From Larkinella insperata (GTDB lineage: Bacteria; Bacteroidota; Bacteroidia; Cytophagales; Spirosomataceae), in NCBI RefSeq assembly GCF_026248825.1, contig NZ_CP110973.1, positions 6,500,944 to 6,564,943 of the forward strand: a DNA stretch of 64,000 nucleotides, in the 5' to 3' direction. Of this stretch, positions 37,201 through 43,303 are shown one piece after another (position 1 is the stretch's first letter; every line of letters starts with the position of its first letter). The notes under the pieces were generated by a model. That model had not been told where the DNA came from. It saw nothing but the letters and a program-made list of their open reading frames with translations, and did not search any database. The translations under genes and the position numbers were made by a program.

Positions 37201-38654
37201 ACATTTCCGTCAAACGAAGCAATGAGCAGGTGGCCCTTTAAGGCATTATTAAACAACGAAGACGTGTACTCCGTGATCCCGTTGGACGAACTGTTAAAGG
37301 TCAGCAGGGCATTATTAGTCTCGCCCGGATTCTGAAAATCACCTTCAATGGGGTGCGCCATATTAACCGGCACCGGTGGCCAGTCGACTGGTAGCGGGCT
37401 GGCACCGGTGGTGCTGTTACGCCAAACGCCCACGCCGTTGGCGTGGGTATACAGACCCGCTCCGGCTGGATTGGCCCGAATTGGGTTGGGGTGGCCCCCG
37501 TAATACGTTCCTGAGATATAAGAGCTTAAGTCACCGATATAGTGAAAGCCATCTATATTGTTTATTTTAGGATCGTTCGGACCGGCTTTGGTTGAACCAG
37601 GCTCGCCAGTAACATATTCATTGGTAGCGGTTCCCACGCCTTCCTTAGCCGGGTGCCCTCCCCAGCCCGGGTTGGCACCGTTATCGGTCACGTACATTTT
37701 GCGGGATTTGGTAATGACCAAATCATAGGCATTGCGGAAACCCGTGGCAAACACCTGCACCGGACCACCCGGCACAATCTTGGCCTGATTTAAACCGTCG
37801 TTACCACCAAAAGGGTCATTAGCATCGGGATTGCCGGGCCGATCGGGGTCATCAAGGGTCGGCAGGTCGTATTTGTATTTGTTAGGGCCGGTTCCCTGTA
37901 TGGGCATGGCTTCGATGGCCGCCAGGTCAATAGAAAGGATGGCTGTTGTTAGGGCGTACTCGGGTGTAAATCCAAAATTATTAGATGGAGAGCCCGCATT
38001 GGTGATTCCTCCTGAAGCTAAATACAAAGTTGAACCATCCAACTGCATCCCATTAATGGAATGATTTTCCTCCGAACGCGGTAAGCCCCGCACCAGGTCA
38101 ACTTTATCCCAACCGGTTGGGGTTTTTGTCAGCTTCGAAATGATCCCAGAGTTGGTATCCAGGTTGAGATCGCCCTCGGGACCGCCTTCGCGGCTATCGC
38201 TGGAGCTGACGTAAAGAACTGGATTGGCGGCCGTTCCCGTTACGACCAATCCGGTCACTTGCCGGACGGTTACGCTCGTGGCCAGGCTGCCATCGTCGTT
38301 GTGGTTTGGAATCCCGTTGATTAACGTAATGGTTTCCTGACTCGCAATTGCGTAATTATTAGGACCGTTTTTAACGATCGTAAAAATCTTGAGCTGACCG
38401 TTTTTCTGGGAAACGTAAAGCCGACCATCGGGGCCAAACTGCAACGAGGTCGGGTTTTTTAAAGCCGCGGAAATCGCCAGTCGCGCCCCCTTATTACTTT
38501 CTTGTAAAAGGCTGGCCGTAAAATTGAATTTGGAGTTTTTTAGCTGCTCACTGGTCACCTTACTGGTGTTCTCTTTCTTTTTAAGTACGTACGGGCTTTT
38601 GTGTTGATCCCGGTCCGGACCGTTACTTTTGTTAGAGTGACTCCTTAAACGCAA
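25239..38654 (-). CDS. Giant T9SS-type surface protein with sugar-dehydrogenase-like, malectin x7, Ig and Kelch domains (about 4471 aa)
   Basis: The frame opens 13 codons above a TTG at 38654; no in-frame ATG occurs in the first 200 codons, and the N-terminus is basic and hydrophilic with no signal peptide. Approximate layout: glucose/sorbosone-dehydrogenase-like propeller 70-555 (LQFGPDGRLYVSQKNGQL, FATGFRNAYDLV); Asp-rich TSP3-like calcium repeats 565-622 (DDDGDGYSNADE, DDDNDGINDD); LamG-like sandwich 623-865; alternating He_PIG/Ig and malectin domains, with malectins at about 960-1110, 1425-1571, 1676-1823, 1923-2071, 2695-2848, 2946-3096 and 3295-3448 (INAGGVAYTAVDGRPFVADT, YYNVVLHFAETFSGVINGTT); Kelch propeller 2181-2485; choice-of-anchor-D domain to 2595; cadherin/Ig array to about 4000; two SLMNA modules; sorting domain 4385-4471 ending SRTLKVIKTH. 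Malectins bind oligosaccharides, so a carbohydrate-binding adhesin or matrix role is inferred. Confidence 0.85.
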   Translation of the reverse strand: MRLRSHSNKSNGPDRDQHKSPYVLKKKENTSKVTSEQLKNSKFNFTASLLQESNKGARLAISAALKNPTSLQFGPDGRLYVSQKNGQLKIFTIVKNGPNNYAIASQETITLINGIPNHNDDGSLATSVTVRQVTGLVVTGTAANPVLYVSSSDSREGGPEGDLNLDTNSGIISKLTKTPTGWDKVDLVRGLPRSEENHSINGMQLDGSTLYLASGGITNAGSPSNNFGFTPEYALTTAILSIDLAAIEAMPIQGTGPNKYKYDLPTLDDPDRPGNPDANDPFGGNDGLNQAKIVPGGPVQVFATGFRNAYDLVITKSRKMYVTDNGANPGWGGHPAKEGVGTATNEYVTGEPGSTKAGPNDPKINNIDGFHYIGDLSSYISGTYYGGHPNPIRANPAGAGLYTHANGVGVWRNSTTGASPLPVDWPPVPVNMAHPIEGDFQNPGETNNALLTFNSSSNGITEYTSSLFNNALKGHLLIASFDGNVQNVTLTADGTGVLNSRGAKRSNLDMPFASNFGSQPLDITAQGDNDIFPGTVWVVCYLQSNIYVFEPENTSGECVAAYSTTYDDDGDGYSNADEIDNGSNPCSSASRPSDADGDLLSDLNDPDDDNDGINDDVDYFALDASNGTTTNLPIRYELFNGDPGTGLFGLGFTGLMLPKQPGITYRDLFDEQNLVAGGAVGAFSVNNTTPGDAHGTQNNQENGFMFGVNTTTSTGPFTLQTRLLGPYFNDQTPQYWQALGTFIGTGDQDNYLKMTLGADGGAGGVDIVYENNGVVVSNHTYSLPGGKPSTTMDLYLAVNPVTGMVQPKYSKDNGPVTNLGPAIQVSGSLLEAIQGPPALAIGILSTSVGSTPFTAAWDFIRVTQDVPTNTAPVLTVIGNKNVSVGQTLTFTAQATDNDVPGQVLTYSVTGPTGATINASTGAFTWTPTTTGTYSLTVKVTDSGSPALSAQEVVTVTVNPAPGIRVNAGGPAFTMTDGRQFTTDTYFSGGGTTNAGAVPIDNTVDDALYQTERYGNFSYDVPVSNGYYNVTLHFAETYSKVIDGTTTRKFNVDAEGVRRLTEYDIAQEAGGTLKAVQKTIGVSVTDGILNLAFSQGSSQNPKVNAIEIVAGTPPPNQAPVLASISSQTVTLGQTVNLTAQATDGDSPAQTLTYSVSGQSSATINPTTGALSWTPTSTGTFSLTVKVTDNGSPALSDQKVVTVIVNSPAGNGQQMVSYSLMNADTEQEIKVITNGEQLNLATLPTRNLNIRANTNPNTVGSVRMVLSGKQARTQTETGFPYSLFGDSNGNYNAWTPAVGSYNLTTTPYTGAGASGTAGTPLTVSFTVIDQAPPSNLAPVLASIGSKNATVGKPLTFTAQATDPDVPAQALTYSVSGPAGVTINPNTGAFSWTPSTTGIFNLTVKVTDNGTPVLSAQETISITVNPDVPGIRVNAGGPIYTTLDGNQFVADTYFTGGGTSNAGAVPIDATDDDPLYQTERYGNFSYNVPVNNGYYNVTLHFAETFSGVINGTTTRKFNVDAEGVRRLTEYNIAQEAGGTMKAVRKTIGVNVTDGTLNLSFTQGSSQNPKVNAIEIVAGTPPPNLAPVLASISSQTITLGQSLTFTAQGSDADVPAQTLTYSVSGPASASINASTGAFTWKPTTTGTSSFTVKVTDNGTPVLSDQKVFTVTVIQAPFPAGTRISAGGVAYTAVDGRPFVADTYFTGGSTASAGNVPIDATEDDPLYQTERYGNFSYDVPVSNGYYNVVLHFAETFSGVINGTTTRKFNVDAEGVRRLTEYDIAQKAGGTLKAVQETIGVYVTDGTLNLSFSQGSSQSAKVNAIEVVAGTPPPNLAPVLSSIGSQTVSLGQSLTFTAQASDADVPAQTLTYSVSGPASASINASTGAFSWKPTATGTFSFTVKVTDSGSPALSAQEVISVTVVQPPFAAGTRINAGGVAYTAVDGRPFVADTYFTGGGTSNAGAVPIDATEDDALYQTERYGNFSYDVPVTNGYYNVVLHFAETFSGVINGTTTRKFNVDLEGRRRLTEYNIALKAGGTLKAVQETVGVFVTDGTLNISFSQGTSQNPKVNAIEIIAATPPPNQTPVLASALPDQNAAVGSTFNYQFGENSFTDPDNDVLIYTAIQSNNSPLPAWLSFDATTRTFSGVPPVGSPASITVKVTADDDRGGTVSDSFVITITTPVFVGTWETIVPTSGAPTARQEGAYVQAGDKFYLMGGRGIKPVQVYDPVARTWVNASATPLNMHHFQAVTMDGLIYAVGVLTDNYPAEPPVPNVYIYNPKTDQWIQGPEIPANRRRGAAGIAIYNNKIYIAGGITNGHSGGYVNWFDEFDPATNTWKTLPDAPRSRDHFHAAIIGDKLYAAGGRRTSYNTNETFTLTVPEVDVYDFTTGQWSTLPNPIPTPRAGVSVVALDGELVVIGGESSQPAAHNETEALNVTTGTWRRFANLQQGRHATQAIVNNGSIYTVAGSASQGGSPLLSSQEVFYKSGPTTPSGTPLAQSTLTAPLNVTVGYAVPNSTKDTTITVTNNTGNQAIVISALSISGSSEFTVQTPYTLPFVLPVGKSIAINVKFKPVSVGSKTATLTITHPGSGESTTIQLNGTGVNTINTAPVLTAIGSKTATVGQALTFTAQATDANTPAQTLTYSVSGPASASINASTGAFTWTPTATGTVSLTVKVTDNGVPVLSAEEVVTVTVKPAPFLAGTRINAGGVAYTAVDGRPFVADTYFTGGSTASAGNVPIDATDDDALYQTERYGNFSYNVPVTNGYYNVTLHFAETFSGVINGTTTRKFNVDAEGVRRLTEYDIAQKAGGTLKAVQETIGVYVTDGTLNLSFSQGSSQSAKVNAIEVVAGTPPPNLAPVLSSIGSQTVSLGQSLTFTAQASDADVPAQTLTYSVSGPSSASINASTGAFSWKPTTTGTFSFTVKVTDSGSPALSAQEVISVTVVQPPFAAGTRINAGGVAYTAVDGRPFVADTYFTGGSTASAGNVPIDATDDDALYQTERYGNFSYNVPVTNGYYNVTLHFAETFSGVINGTTTRKFNVDAEGVRRLTEYDIAQKAGGTLKAVQETIGVYVTDGTLNLSFSQGSSQSAKVNAIEVVAGTAPANRGPVVAAPLPDQNATVGLAFNYQFGVGSFTDADGDALTYTASLENNAALPAWLSFDASTRTFSGTPTSGTPASITVKVTANDGKGATVSDSFVITITTPANTAPVLTAIGSKTVTVGQTLTFTAQATDSDVPAQTLTYSLSGPASASINASTGAFSWTPTTTGTSSFTVKVTDNGSPAQSAQEVISVTVNPLPYQAGTRINAGGVAYTAVNGRPFVADTYFTGGSTANAGNVPIDATEDDALYQTERYGNFNYDVPVTNGYYNVVLHFAETFSGVINGTTTRKFNVDAEGVRRLTEYDIAQKAGGTLKAVQETIGVNVTDGTLNLSFSQGSSQSAKVNAIEIIAASSPANQQPILAIALPDQNATVGTAFSYQFSAGSFTDADGDALTYTASLENNAALPAWLSFNASSRTFSGTPTSANPASITVKVTANDGRGGNVSDSFVIIIGAAQAANTAPVLASIGNKTVTLGQPLSFTAQATDSDVPTQTLTYSLTGPASASINASTGAFNWTPTTTGTVSLTIKVTDSGSPALSAQEVITVTVNTAAPTNQPPVVATALVNQSAKVGTAFSYQFSAGSFTDADGDALTYTASLENNAALPAWLSFNASSRTFSGTPTSSTPASLSVKVTANDGKGGSVSGSFVISISPSNTAPVLAAIGNKIVTLGQPLSFTAQATDSDVPTQTLTYSLTGPASASINASTGAFNWTPTTTGTVSLTIKVTDSGSPALSAQEVITVTVNTAAPTNQPPVVATALVNQSAKVGTAFSYQFSAGSFTDADGDALTYTASLENNAALPAWLSFNASSRTFSGTPTSSTPASLSVKVTANDGKGGSVSGSFVISISPANTAPVLASIGSKTATVGQTLSFTAQATDSDVPAQTLTYSLTGPASASINASTGAFSWTPTTTGTVNLTVTVTDNGSPSMSAQEVITVTVSAAPQQSQAVVSFSLMNATSDQEIKVMSDGETVNLATLASRSINIRVNTNPGTVGSVRMVLSGKQSRNQVDNGVPYALFGDSNGNFNNWTPAVGSYTLTATPYTATAAGGTAGTPLTISFTVIDQAPVTNFAPVLTAIGNKTVTLGQTLSFTAQATDSDVPAQTLTYSVSGPSGASINASTGAFSWTPTTTGTFSLTVKVTDNGSPVLSAQEVISVTVNPDPAVPQSVVSFSLMNATSDQEIKVMSDGETVNLATLASRSINIRVNTNPGTVGSVRMVLSGKQSRNQVDNGVPYALFGDSNGNFNNWTPAVGSYTLTATPYTATAAGGTAGTPLTISFTVIDQASGARVSAEEDGGLQVVLLGNPITNDEVVVEVKGASGRPLRTQLLDAKGQTVAELQLQEATSLEQQRLSVKGQAAGILILRVSTPEQSRTLKVIKTH
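25535..26540 (-). repeat. Duplicated SLMNA module, near-identical DNA
   Basis: About 340 bp at 25541-25880 recurs at 26195-26534 (offset 654 bp, 218 codons). I noticed a single base difference (cggcggctg versus cggctgctg). The two encoded modules are identical in protein sequence. A third, diverged copy lies near 34680-35025. Confidence 0.85.
26833..27960 (-). repeat. Tandem 585-bp duplication of a cadherin-like + Ig pair
   Basis: 26833-27375 and 27418-27960 align at a constant offset of 585 bp (195 codons). I found one difference over about 543 bp (cccgtcgtggtg versus cccgttgtggtg). Synonymous positions have not diverged, so the duplication or conversion is recent. The unit contains one 'LPAWLSFNASSRTFSGTP' domain and one 'SINASTGAFNWTPTTTGT' domain. 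Confidence 0.9.
28300..35780 (-). repeat. Seven malectin-domain repeats in the giant gene
   Basis: Malectin-coding blocks lie at about 28310-28770, 29365-29815, 30110-30570, 32440-32885, 33185-33630, 33940-34375 and 35325-35775. Some are nearly identical in DNA: 29381-29820 recurs at 30128 onward (offset 747 bp), and roughly 29740-30330 recurs at 32806-33400 (offset 3066 bp), each with only scattered changes. The outermost copies are more diverged. Confidence 0.85.
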
Positions 38655-39627
38655 CTTTCGTTGCGATATGATTTTTCTTGGGGAGTTGAATTACCAATAC
38701 TTTACTAATCTACTGCTGACGGTAAAGTAAAGTAATTTATAGGTAATTTTTATACTGTGTGAAAATGACAAATCCGGTAATTTTCACGATTACTTTAATT
38801 GCACAAACAACTAAACTGGCCATTTAGTAAAAAAAAAATAAGCCCGTATATAATTAACGAACAGCATAAAAATCATACAAAGATTAACTTTGCCCAACTC
38901 AATCATGTGTATTTTATTGATTATTAATAACTTATCGAAAAAAATAAAACCTTTTAATATATAAAAAACCAACAATAAACATATCATTTATGCTCATGCC
39001 GTATTATAAATATTCACTATTAAAAGTAAGTAACTACTAGCCGATTCCGTAAAATAAATATTATCCATTGTATAAATTTTTCTTACTTTAATTACATTAA
39101 TAAAAAATTAAAAATCTGCCATTGATTGAGCATTCTATTCAAATTAATCTATCTGTGGTAAGCATTTATGATTCCAACTGCCAACTAACTTATTGACCAA
39201 TCTTTATCAATTGCTTGAGTATACAAAAATAAGTCTAGCTGTAGATTATATAAAATTTAAGTGAAGCTGTAGAAGTGGTATTAATTTGGGTGAATGATTT
39301 CGTCTGATTAACCGATTTAACTTTCATTGAGTAGATGTTACATGGCAACTTGCATTTTAAAAACCGAAAAAAGGCTTAATTATTAAGAAGCGCCTATCAC
39401 AGAAATAAAAATAATTTCAGATTTTATCGGTATCAAGATTGTAAGAGCAGTTTTTCAAGTTCAATTCCACCCTATTTATCAGACAAATTCATCTTATCCC
39501 TTCCCCTTCAATCGTCATTATATCATACTATAAAGAATAAAAAAGAATAACTATGCATCATTTATCAGACAAAATAAATAATCTAATAATTACCCTATTC
39601 AACTCCGACTATCAATGAGAATAAAAA
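38655..39627. other. AT-rich non-coding region upstream of the giant gene
   Basis: About 970 bp of very AT-rich DNA. It holds a 28-codon hydrophobic minus frame (38737-38823) out of frame with the giant gene, an element at 39471-39540 shared with the gap at 22105-22160, and a further ATTTATCAGACAAA at 39560-39573. No convincing promoter, gene or RNA was recognised. Confidence 0.45.
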
Positions 39628-39663
39628 GGCTCGTCAAAACCAGTCGACTGGTTTTGACGAGCC
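39628..39663 (-). terminator. Perfect 36-bp palindromic terminator of the EPS locus
   Basis: 39628-39663 is a perfect palindrome centred on GTCGAC. On the minus strand it starts 48 bp after the gmd stop and is followed by TTTTTATT, a clear U-tract. It closes the polysaccharide gene cluster. Confidence 0.9.
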
Positions 39664-39711
39664 AGCAATTCAGATCGGCCAACCGACCAGTGATTATAAG
39701 GCAGTCATTTG

Positions 39712-40824
39712 CTATTCAAAGTAATTGGGCATCAGGTGACCTTGCTCAGCCAGCAGCTGATCCCGCCGGAACAAGGCCACATCCGACTGCATCATGTCCT
39801 TGACCAGACCCGCCAGATCATACTTGGGCTGCCACTGCAACTGCGTCATGGCCTTGGTCGGATCCCCCAACAACAAGTCCACCTCCGTCGGACGGAAATA
39901 CCGCTCGTCGATGCTGAGCACTTCCTGACCCACCGCCACCGGAAAGTCCGGATCACGGGCACTGACCACGTACGCCTTCTCGTGGACACCCTCCCCCTGG
40001 AAGGCCAGCTCCACGCCAATTTCGGCAAAAGCCATCTTGACAAAGTCCCGGATGGTGGTCGTCACCCCCGTGGCAATCACAAAGTCCTCGGCCCGCTCCT
40101 GCTGCAAGATCAGCCACATCGCTTCCACATAGTCCTTGGCATGGCCCCAGTCCCGCAGCGAATCGATGTTGCCCAGAAACACCTTCTCCTGCAGACCCAA
40201 GCCAATCCGAGCCACCGCCCGGGTGATCTTGCGGGTCACAAACGTCTCCCCCCGCAAGGGCGACTCGTGGTTGAACAGAATCCCGTTGCAGGCATACATG
40301 CCGTATGCCTCCCGGTAGTTGACCGTGATCCAGTAGCCGTAGAGCTTGGCCACCGCATAAGGCGAACGCGGGTAGAACGGCGTCAGCTCCGACTGGGCGT
40401 GGCCCTGCACCCCACCGTAGAGCTCCGAGGTGGAGGCCTGGTAGATGCGCGTCTTCTGGCTCAGCCCCAGCAGCCGCACCGCTTCCAGGATGCGCAGCGT
40501 GCCGATCCCGTCGACCTGGGCCGTGTATTCGGGCTCGTCGAAGCTCACCCGCACGTGCGACATGGCCCCCAGGTTGTAGATCTCATCGGGCTGCACCTCC
40601 TGGATGATGCGGATGATGTTAGTCGAGTCCGACAAATCGCCGAAGTGCAGCTTGAAGCGCACGTTTTGCTCGTGGGGATCCTCGTAGAGATGGTCGATGC
40701 GCTGGGTGTTGAACAGCGAGCTCCGGCGTTTGATGCCGTGCACTTCGTAGCCCTTCTCCAGTAAGAGTTCGGCCAGGTAGGTGCCATCCTGGCCCGTAAT
40801 GCCCGTAATTAATGCTTTTTTCAT
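39712..40824 (-). CDS. gmd: GDP-mannose 4,6-dehydratase
   Basis: Converts GDP-mannose to GDP-4-dehydro-6-deoxymannose, the first step to GDP-L-fucose. The 370-aa extended SDR shows the NADP motif ITGITGQDGTYLAELLLEKG, the RRSSLFNTQRIDHLYEDPHE block typical of Gmd, the active-site Ser/Tyr/Lys in YQASTSELYGGVQ and SPYAVAKLYGYW, and the product-site NHESPLRGETFVTRKITRA. Length and motifs are normal. It is the last gene of the EPS cluster, 29 bp after fcl. It and the next two genes are visibly more GC-rich than the middle of the cluster. Confidence 0.96.
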   Translation of the reverse strand: MKKALITGITGQDGTYLAELLLEKGYEVHGIKRRSSLFNTQRIDHLYEDPHEQNVRFKLHFGDLSDSTNIIRIIQEVQPDEIYNLGAMSHVRVSFDEPEYTAQVDGIGTLRILEAVRLLGLSQKTRIYQASTSELYGGVQGHAQSELTPFYPRSPYAVAKLYGYWITVNYREAYGMYACNGILFNHESPLRGETFVTRKITRAVARIGLGLQEKVFLGNIDSLRDWGHAKDYVEAMWLILQQERAEDFVIATGVTTTIRDFVKMAFAEIGVELAFQGEGVHEKAYVVSARDPDFPVAVGQEVLSIDERYFRPTEVDLLLGDPTKAMTQLQWQPKYDLAGLVKDMMQSDVALFRRDQLLAEQGHLMPNYFE

Positions 40825-40853
40825 AGATAATCGTAATTCATGTTGTATAGATC

Positions 40854-41792
40854 CTAAACGTATACCTCCTGGTTAGCCAGGAAATCCTGGTAGGTAGCGG
40901 CAATGCCTGCTGACAGGTCGATGCGGTGCTGCCAGCCCAGGTGGTGCAGCCGCGACACATCCATCAACTTGCGGGGCGTGCCATCGGGTTTGTCCGGATT
41001 CCAGCGCAGTTCTCCTTCGAAGCCCACGGTCTGTTTGACCAGTTCGGCCAGCTCCCGGATCGTCACATCCTGGCCGGTGCCGATGTTGACAAACAGCTCC
41101 TCGTTGTAGCCTTCCATCAGGAACACGCAGGCGTCGGCCAGGTCATCGGCGTGCAGAAACTCCCGGCGCGGGGAGCCCGTGCCCCACACTTCCACCACCG
41201 GCTCGCCGTGGAGTTTAGCCTCGTGAAACTTGCGGATCAGCGCCGGCAAGACGTGCGAACCGTTCAGATCGTAGTTGTCGTTGGGGCCGTAGAGGTTGGT
41301 GGGCATGGCCGAGATGAAGTTGCAGCCGTACTGGCTGCGGTAGGCTTCACAGAGCTTGATGCCGGCAATCTTGGCGATGGCGTAGGGCTCGTTGGTGGCT
41401 TCCAGGTAGCCGCTCAGCAGGTAGTCTTCCTTCAGGGGCTGGGGGGCCAGCTTGGGGTAGATGCAGGAGGAGCCCAGAAACAGCAGTTTCTGGACCCCAA
41501 ACTGGTAGGCGCTGTGGATGATGTTAGCCTCAATCAGCAGGTTGTCATACAAAAAGTCGGCCCGGTAGCGGTTGTTGGCCCAGATGCCGCCCACTTTGGC
41601 CGCTGCCAGCAGCACGTAGTCGGGCCGTTGGTCGGCAAAGAAGTCGGCGACGGCTGCCTGGTTGCGCAGGTCCAGCTCGGCCGAGGTGCGGGTGACCAGG
41701 TTCTGGTAGCCTCGGCGTTGCAAGTTGCGCACCAGCGCGGAGCCCACCATGCCCCGGTGACCCGCTACGTAGATTTTTGCGTCTTGATTCAC
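40854..41792 (-). CDS. fcl: GDP-L-fucose synthase
   Basis: An NADPH-dependent epimerase-reductase that completes GDP-L-fucose from the Gmd product. The 312-aa protein has the cofactor loop VAGHRGMVGSALVRNLQRRG, the typical AAAKVGGIWANN, LFLGSSCIYPKLAPQP, the Tyr/Lys pair in EPYAIAKIAGIKLCEAYR, and PTNLYGPNDNYDL. The SSCIYP-Cys and GSHVLPALIRKFHEAK histidine regions used in epimerisation are both present. It lies between ugd (43-bp gap) and gmd, so the GDP-fucose pair is encoded together. Confidence 0.96.
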   Translation of the reverse strand: MNQDAKIYVAGHRGMVGSALVRNLQRRGYQNLVTRTSAELDLRNQAAVADFFADQRPDYVLLAAAKVGGIWANNRYRADFLYDNLLIEANIIHSAYQFGVQKLLFLGSSCIYPKLAPQPLKEDYLLSGYLEATNEPYAIAKIAGIKLCEAYRSQYGCNFISAMPTNLYGPNDNYDLNGSHVLPALIRKFHEAKLHGEPVVEVWGTGSPRREFLHADDLADACVFLMEGYNEELFVNIGTGQDVTIRELAELVKQTVGFEGELRWNPDKPDGTPRKLMDVSRLHHLGWQHRIDLSAGIAATYQDFLANQEVYV

Positions 41793-41835
41793 TCCTGATT
41801 GAGGTTTATGAAATGCGGTTTCGAATCTGTTTTAC

Positions 41836-43167
41836 TTAGGCGGGTTGCTTCACATCCGTACCGATGGCTTCCCGTCCGATGCTGTAGTAGGTGTAACCCA
41901 ACTCCTTCATCTGATCCAGCTCGTAGAGGTTGCGACCATCGAAGATCACCTTGTTCTTCAACAGCAAAGCCATCTTGCCAAACTCCGGCGTGCGGAACAT
42001 CGGCCACTCGGTCATGATCACCAGCGCATCGGCATCGTCCAGGGCCGCATACGAGGTGTGGGCATAGGTGATCTGGTTGCCCAGCACCTGCTTGACGTTC
42101 TCCATGGCTTCCGGATCATAGGCCGTCACCTTGGCTCCGGCCGCCAGCAGCGCCTGGATGTTCTCCAGGGCCGGGGCCTCCCGGATGTCATCCGTGTAGG
42201 GCTTGAAGGCCAGCCCCCACACCGCAATCGTCTTGCCCTGCAGATCCCCGTTGAAGTGCTGGTTGATCACCGGCAACAGCTTGGTCTTCTGCTGAGCGTT
42301 GACCTCCATGACCGACTTGAGGATCTTGAAGTCGTAGGCGTACTCCTCAGAGGTCTTGGCCAGCGCCTGCACGTCCTTGGGAAAGCAGCTGCCCCCGTAG
42401 CCAATGCCGGCAAACAAAAACCGCTTGCCGATCCGGCTGTCGGTGCCGATGCCCCGGCGGATATCATCGACGTTGGCTCCTACCTTCTCGCACAGGTTGG
42501 CAATCTCGTTCATGAAGCTGATCTTGACGGCCAGAAACGAGTTGGCCGCGTACTTGGTCATCTCCGCCGAGCGCTCGTCCATGAAGATAACGGGGTTGCC
42601 CTGGCGCACCAGCGGAGCGTAAAGCTTGGTCATGATGGCCTTGGCCCGCTCCGACTGCGTGCCGATCACCACGCGGTCGGGTTTCATGAAGTCTTCGATG
42701 GCCACGCCTTCGCGCAGAAACTCGGGGTTGGACACCACATCAAACTCCACCTGAGCCGCCAGCGAGATGTACTCGTGGACTTTCTCGGCGGTGCCCACCG
42801 GCACGGTGCTCTTGTCGACGATGACGGCGTATTCTTTCATGATCTGGCCCAGATCGCCGGCCACTTTGAGGATGTATTTCAGGTCGGCCGATCCGTCTTC
42901 ACCCGGCGGAGTGGGCAGGGCCAGGAAGATGACCTCGGCGCCTTCGATGCCTTCGGCCAGGTTGGTCGTAAACTTCAGGCGTCCTTCGGCGGTGTTGCGG
43001 TTGAAGAGGACATCCAGACCGGGTTCGTAGATGGGGATGATGCCATTGTTGAGTTTTTCGACCTTGCGTTGGTCGATGTCAATACAGGTAACCTGGTTGC
43101 CGGTTTCGGCAAAGCAGGTGCCGGTCACGAGTCCCACGTAACCAGTTCCTACAACTGCAATTTTCAT
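41836..43167 (-). CDS. ugd: UDP-glucose 6-dehydrogenase
   Basis: Oxidises UDP-glucose to UDP-glucuronate with two NAD+. The 443-aa protein has the N-terminal Rossmann motif VVGTGYVGLVTGTCFAETG, the conserved FLALPTPPGEDG and DKSTVPVGTAEK, VSNPEFLREGVAIEDF, the catalytic Cys261 in GIGYGGSCFPKDVQAL, and the C-terminal UDP-binding domain (GLAFKPYTDDIREAPAL). It provides the acidic sugar precursor, which the epimerase at 53530-54561 probably converts further. A 136-bp gap separates it from the upstream VanZ-glycosyltransferase gene. Confidence 0.96.
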   Translation of the reverse strand: MKIAVVGTGYVGLVTGTCFAETGNQVTCIDIDQRKVEKLNNGIIPIYEPGLDVLFNRNTAEGRLKFTTNLAEGIEGAEVIFLALPTPPGEDGSADLKYILKVAGDLGQIMKEYAVIVDKSTVPVGTAEKVHEYISLAAQVEFDVVSNPEFLREGVAIEDFMKPDRVVIGTQSERAKAIMTKLYAPLVRQGNPVIFMDERSAEMTKYAANSFLAVKISFMNEIANLCEKVGANVDDIRRGIGTDSRIGKRFLFAGIGYGGSCFPKDVQALAKTSEEYAYDFKILKSVMEVNAQQKTKLLPVINQHFNGDLQGKTIAVWGLAFKPYTDDIREAPALENIQALLAAGAKVTAYDPEAMENVKQVLGNQITYAHTSYAALDDADALVIMTEWPMFRTPEFGKMALLLKNKVIFDGRNLYELDQMKELGYTYYSIGREAIGTDVKQPA

Positions 43168-43303
43168 AGCTTAAAATGGTTTCGTAAACAAAAGTTGGTT
43201 TCTACTAAAATATTCAAGTAAGGGGGGCTTTAGAATCAGGCTAGCAAAAACACAATCCAACCGCCAATGCCGTTGAGCTTGTGATCATTGTGTTTTATTT
43301 TCT

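Noticed and set aside
38737..38823. 28-aa hydrophobic minus-strand ORF above the giant gene, considered as its missing signal peptide
   Set aside because: It ends at a stop, is in a different frame, and more stops lie between; one indel would not join it to the giant frame. Kept only as background to the missing-signal finding.
41845..43221. 458-aa plus-strand frame opposite ugd
   Set aside because: Antisense of a gene with all catalytic motifs; high GC at third positions explains the long open frame.
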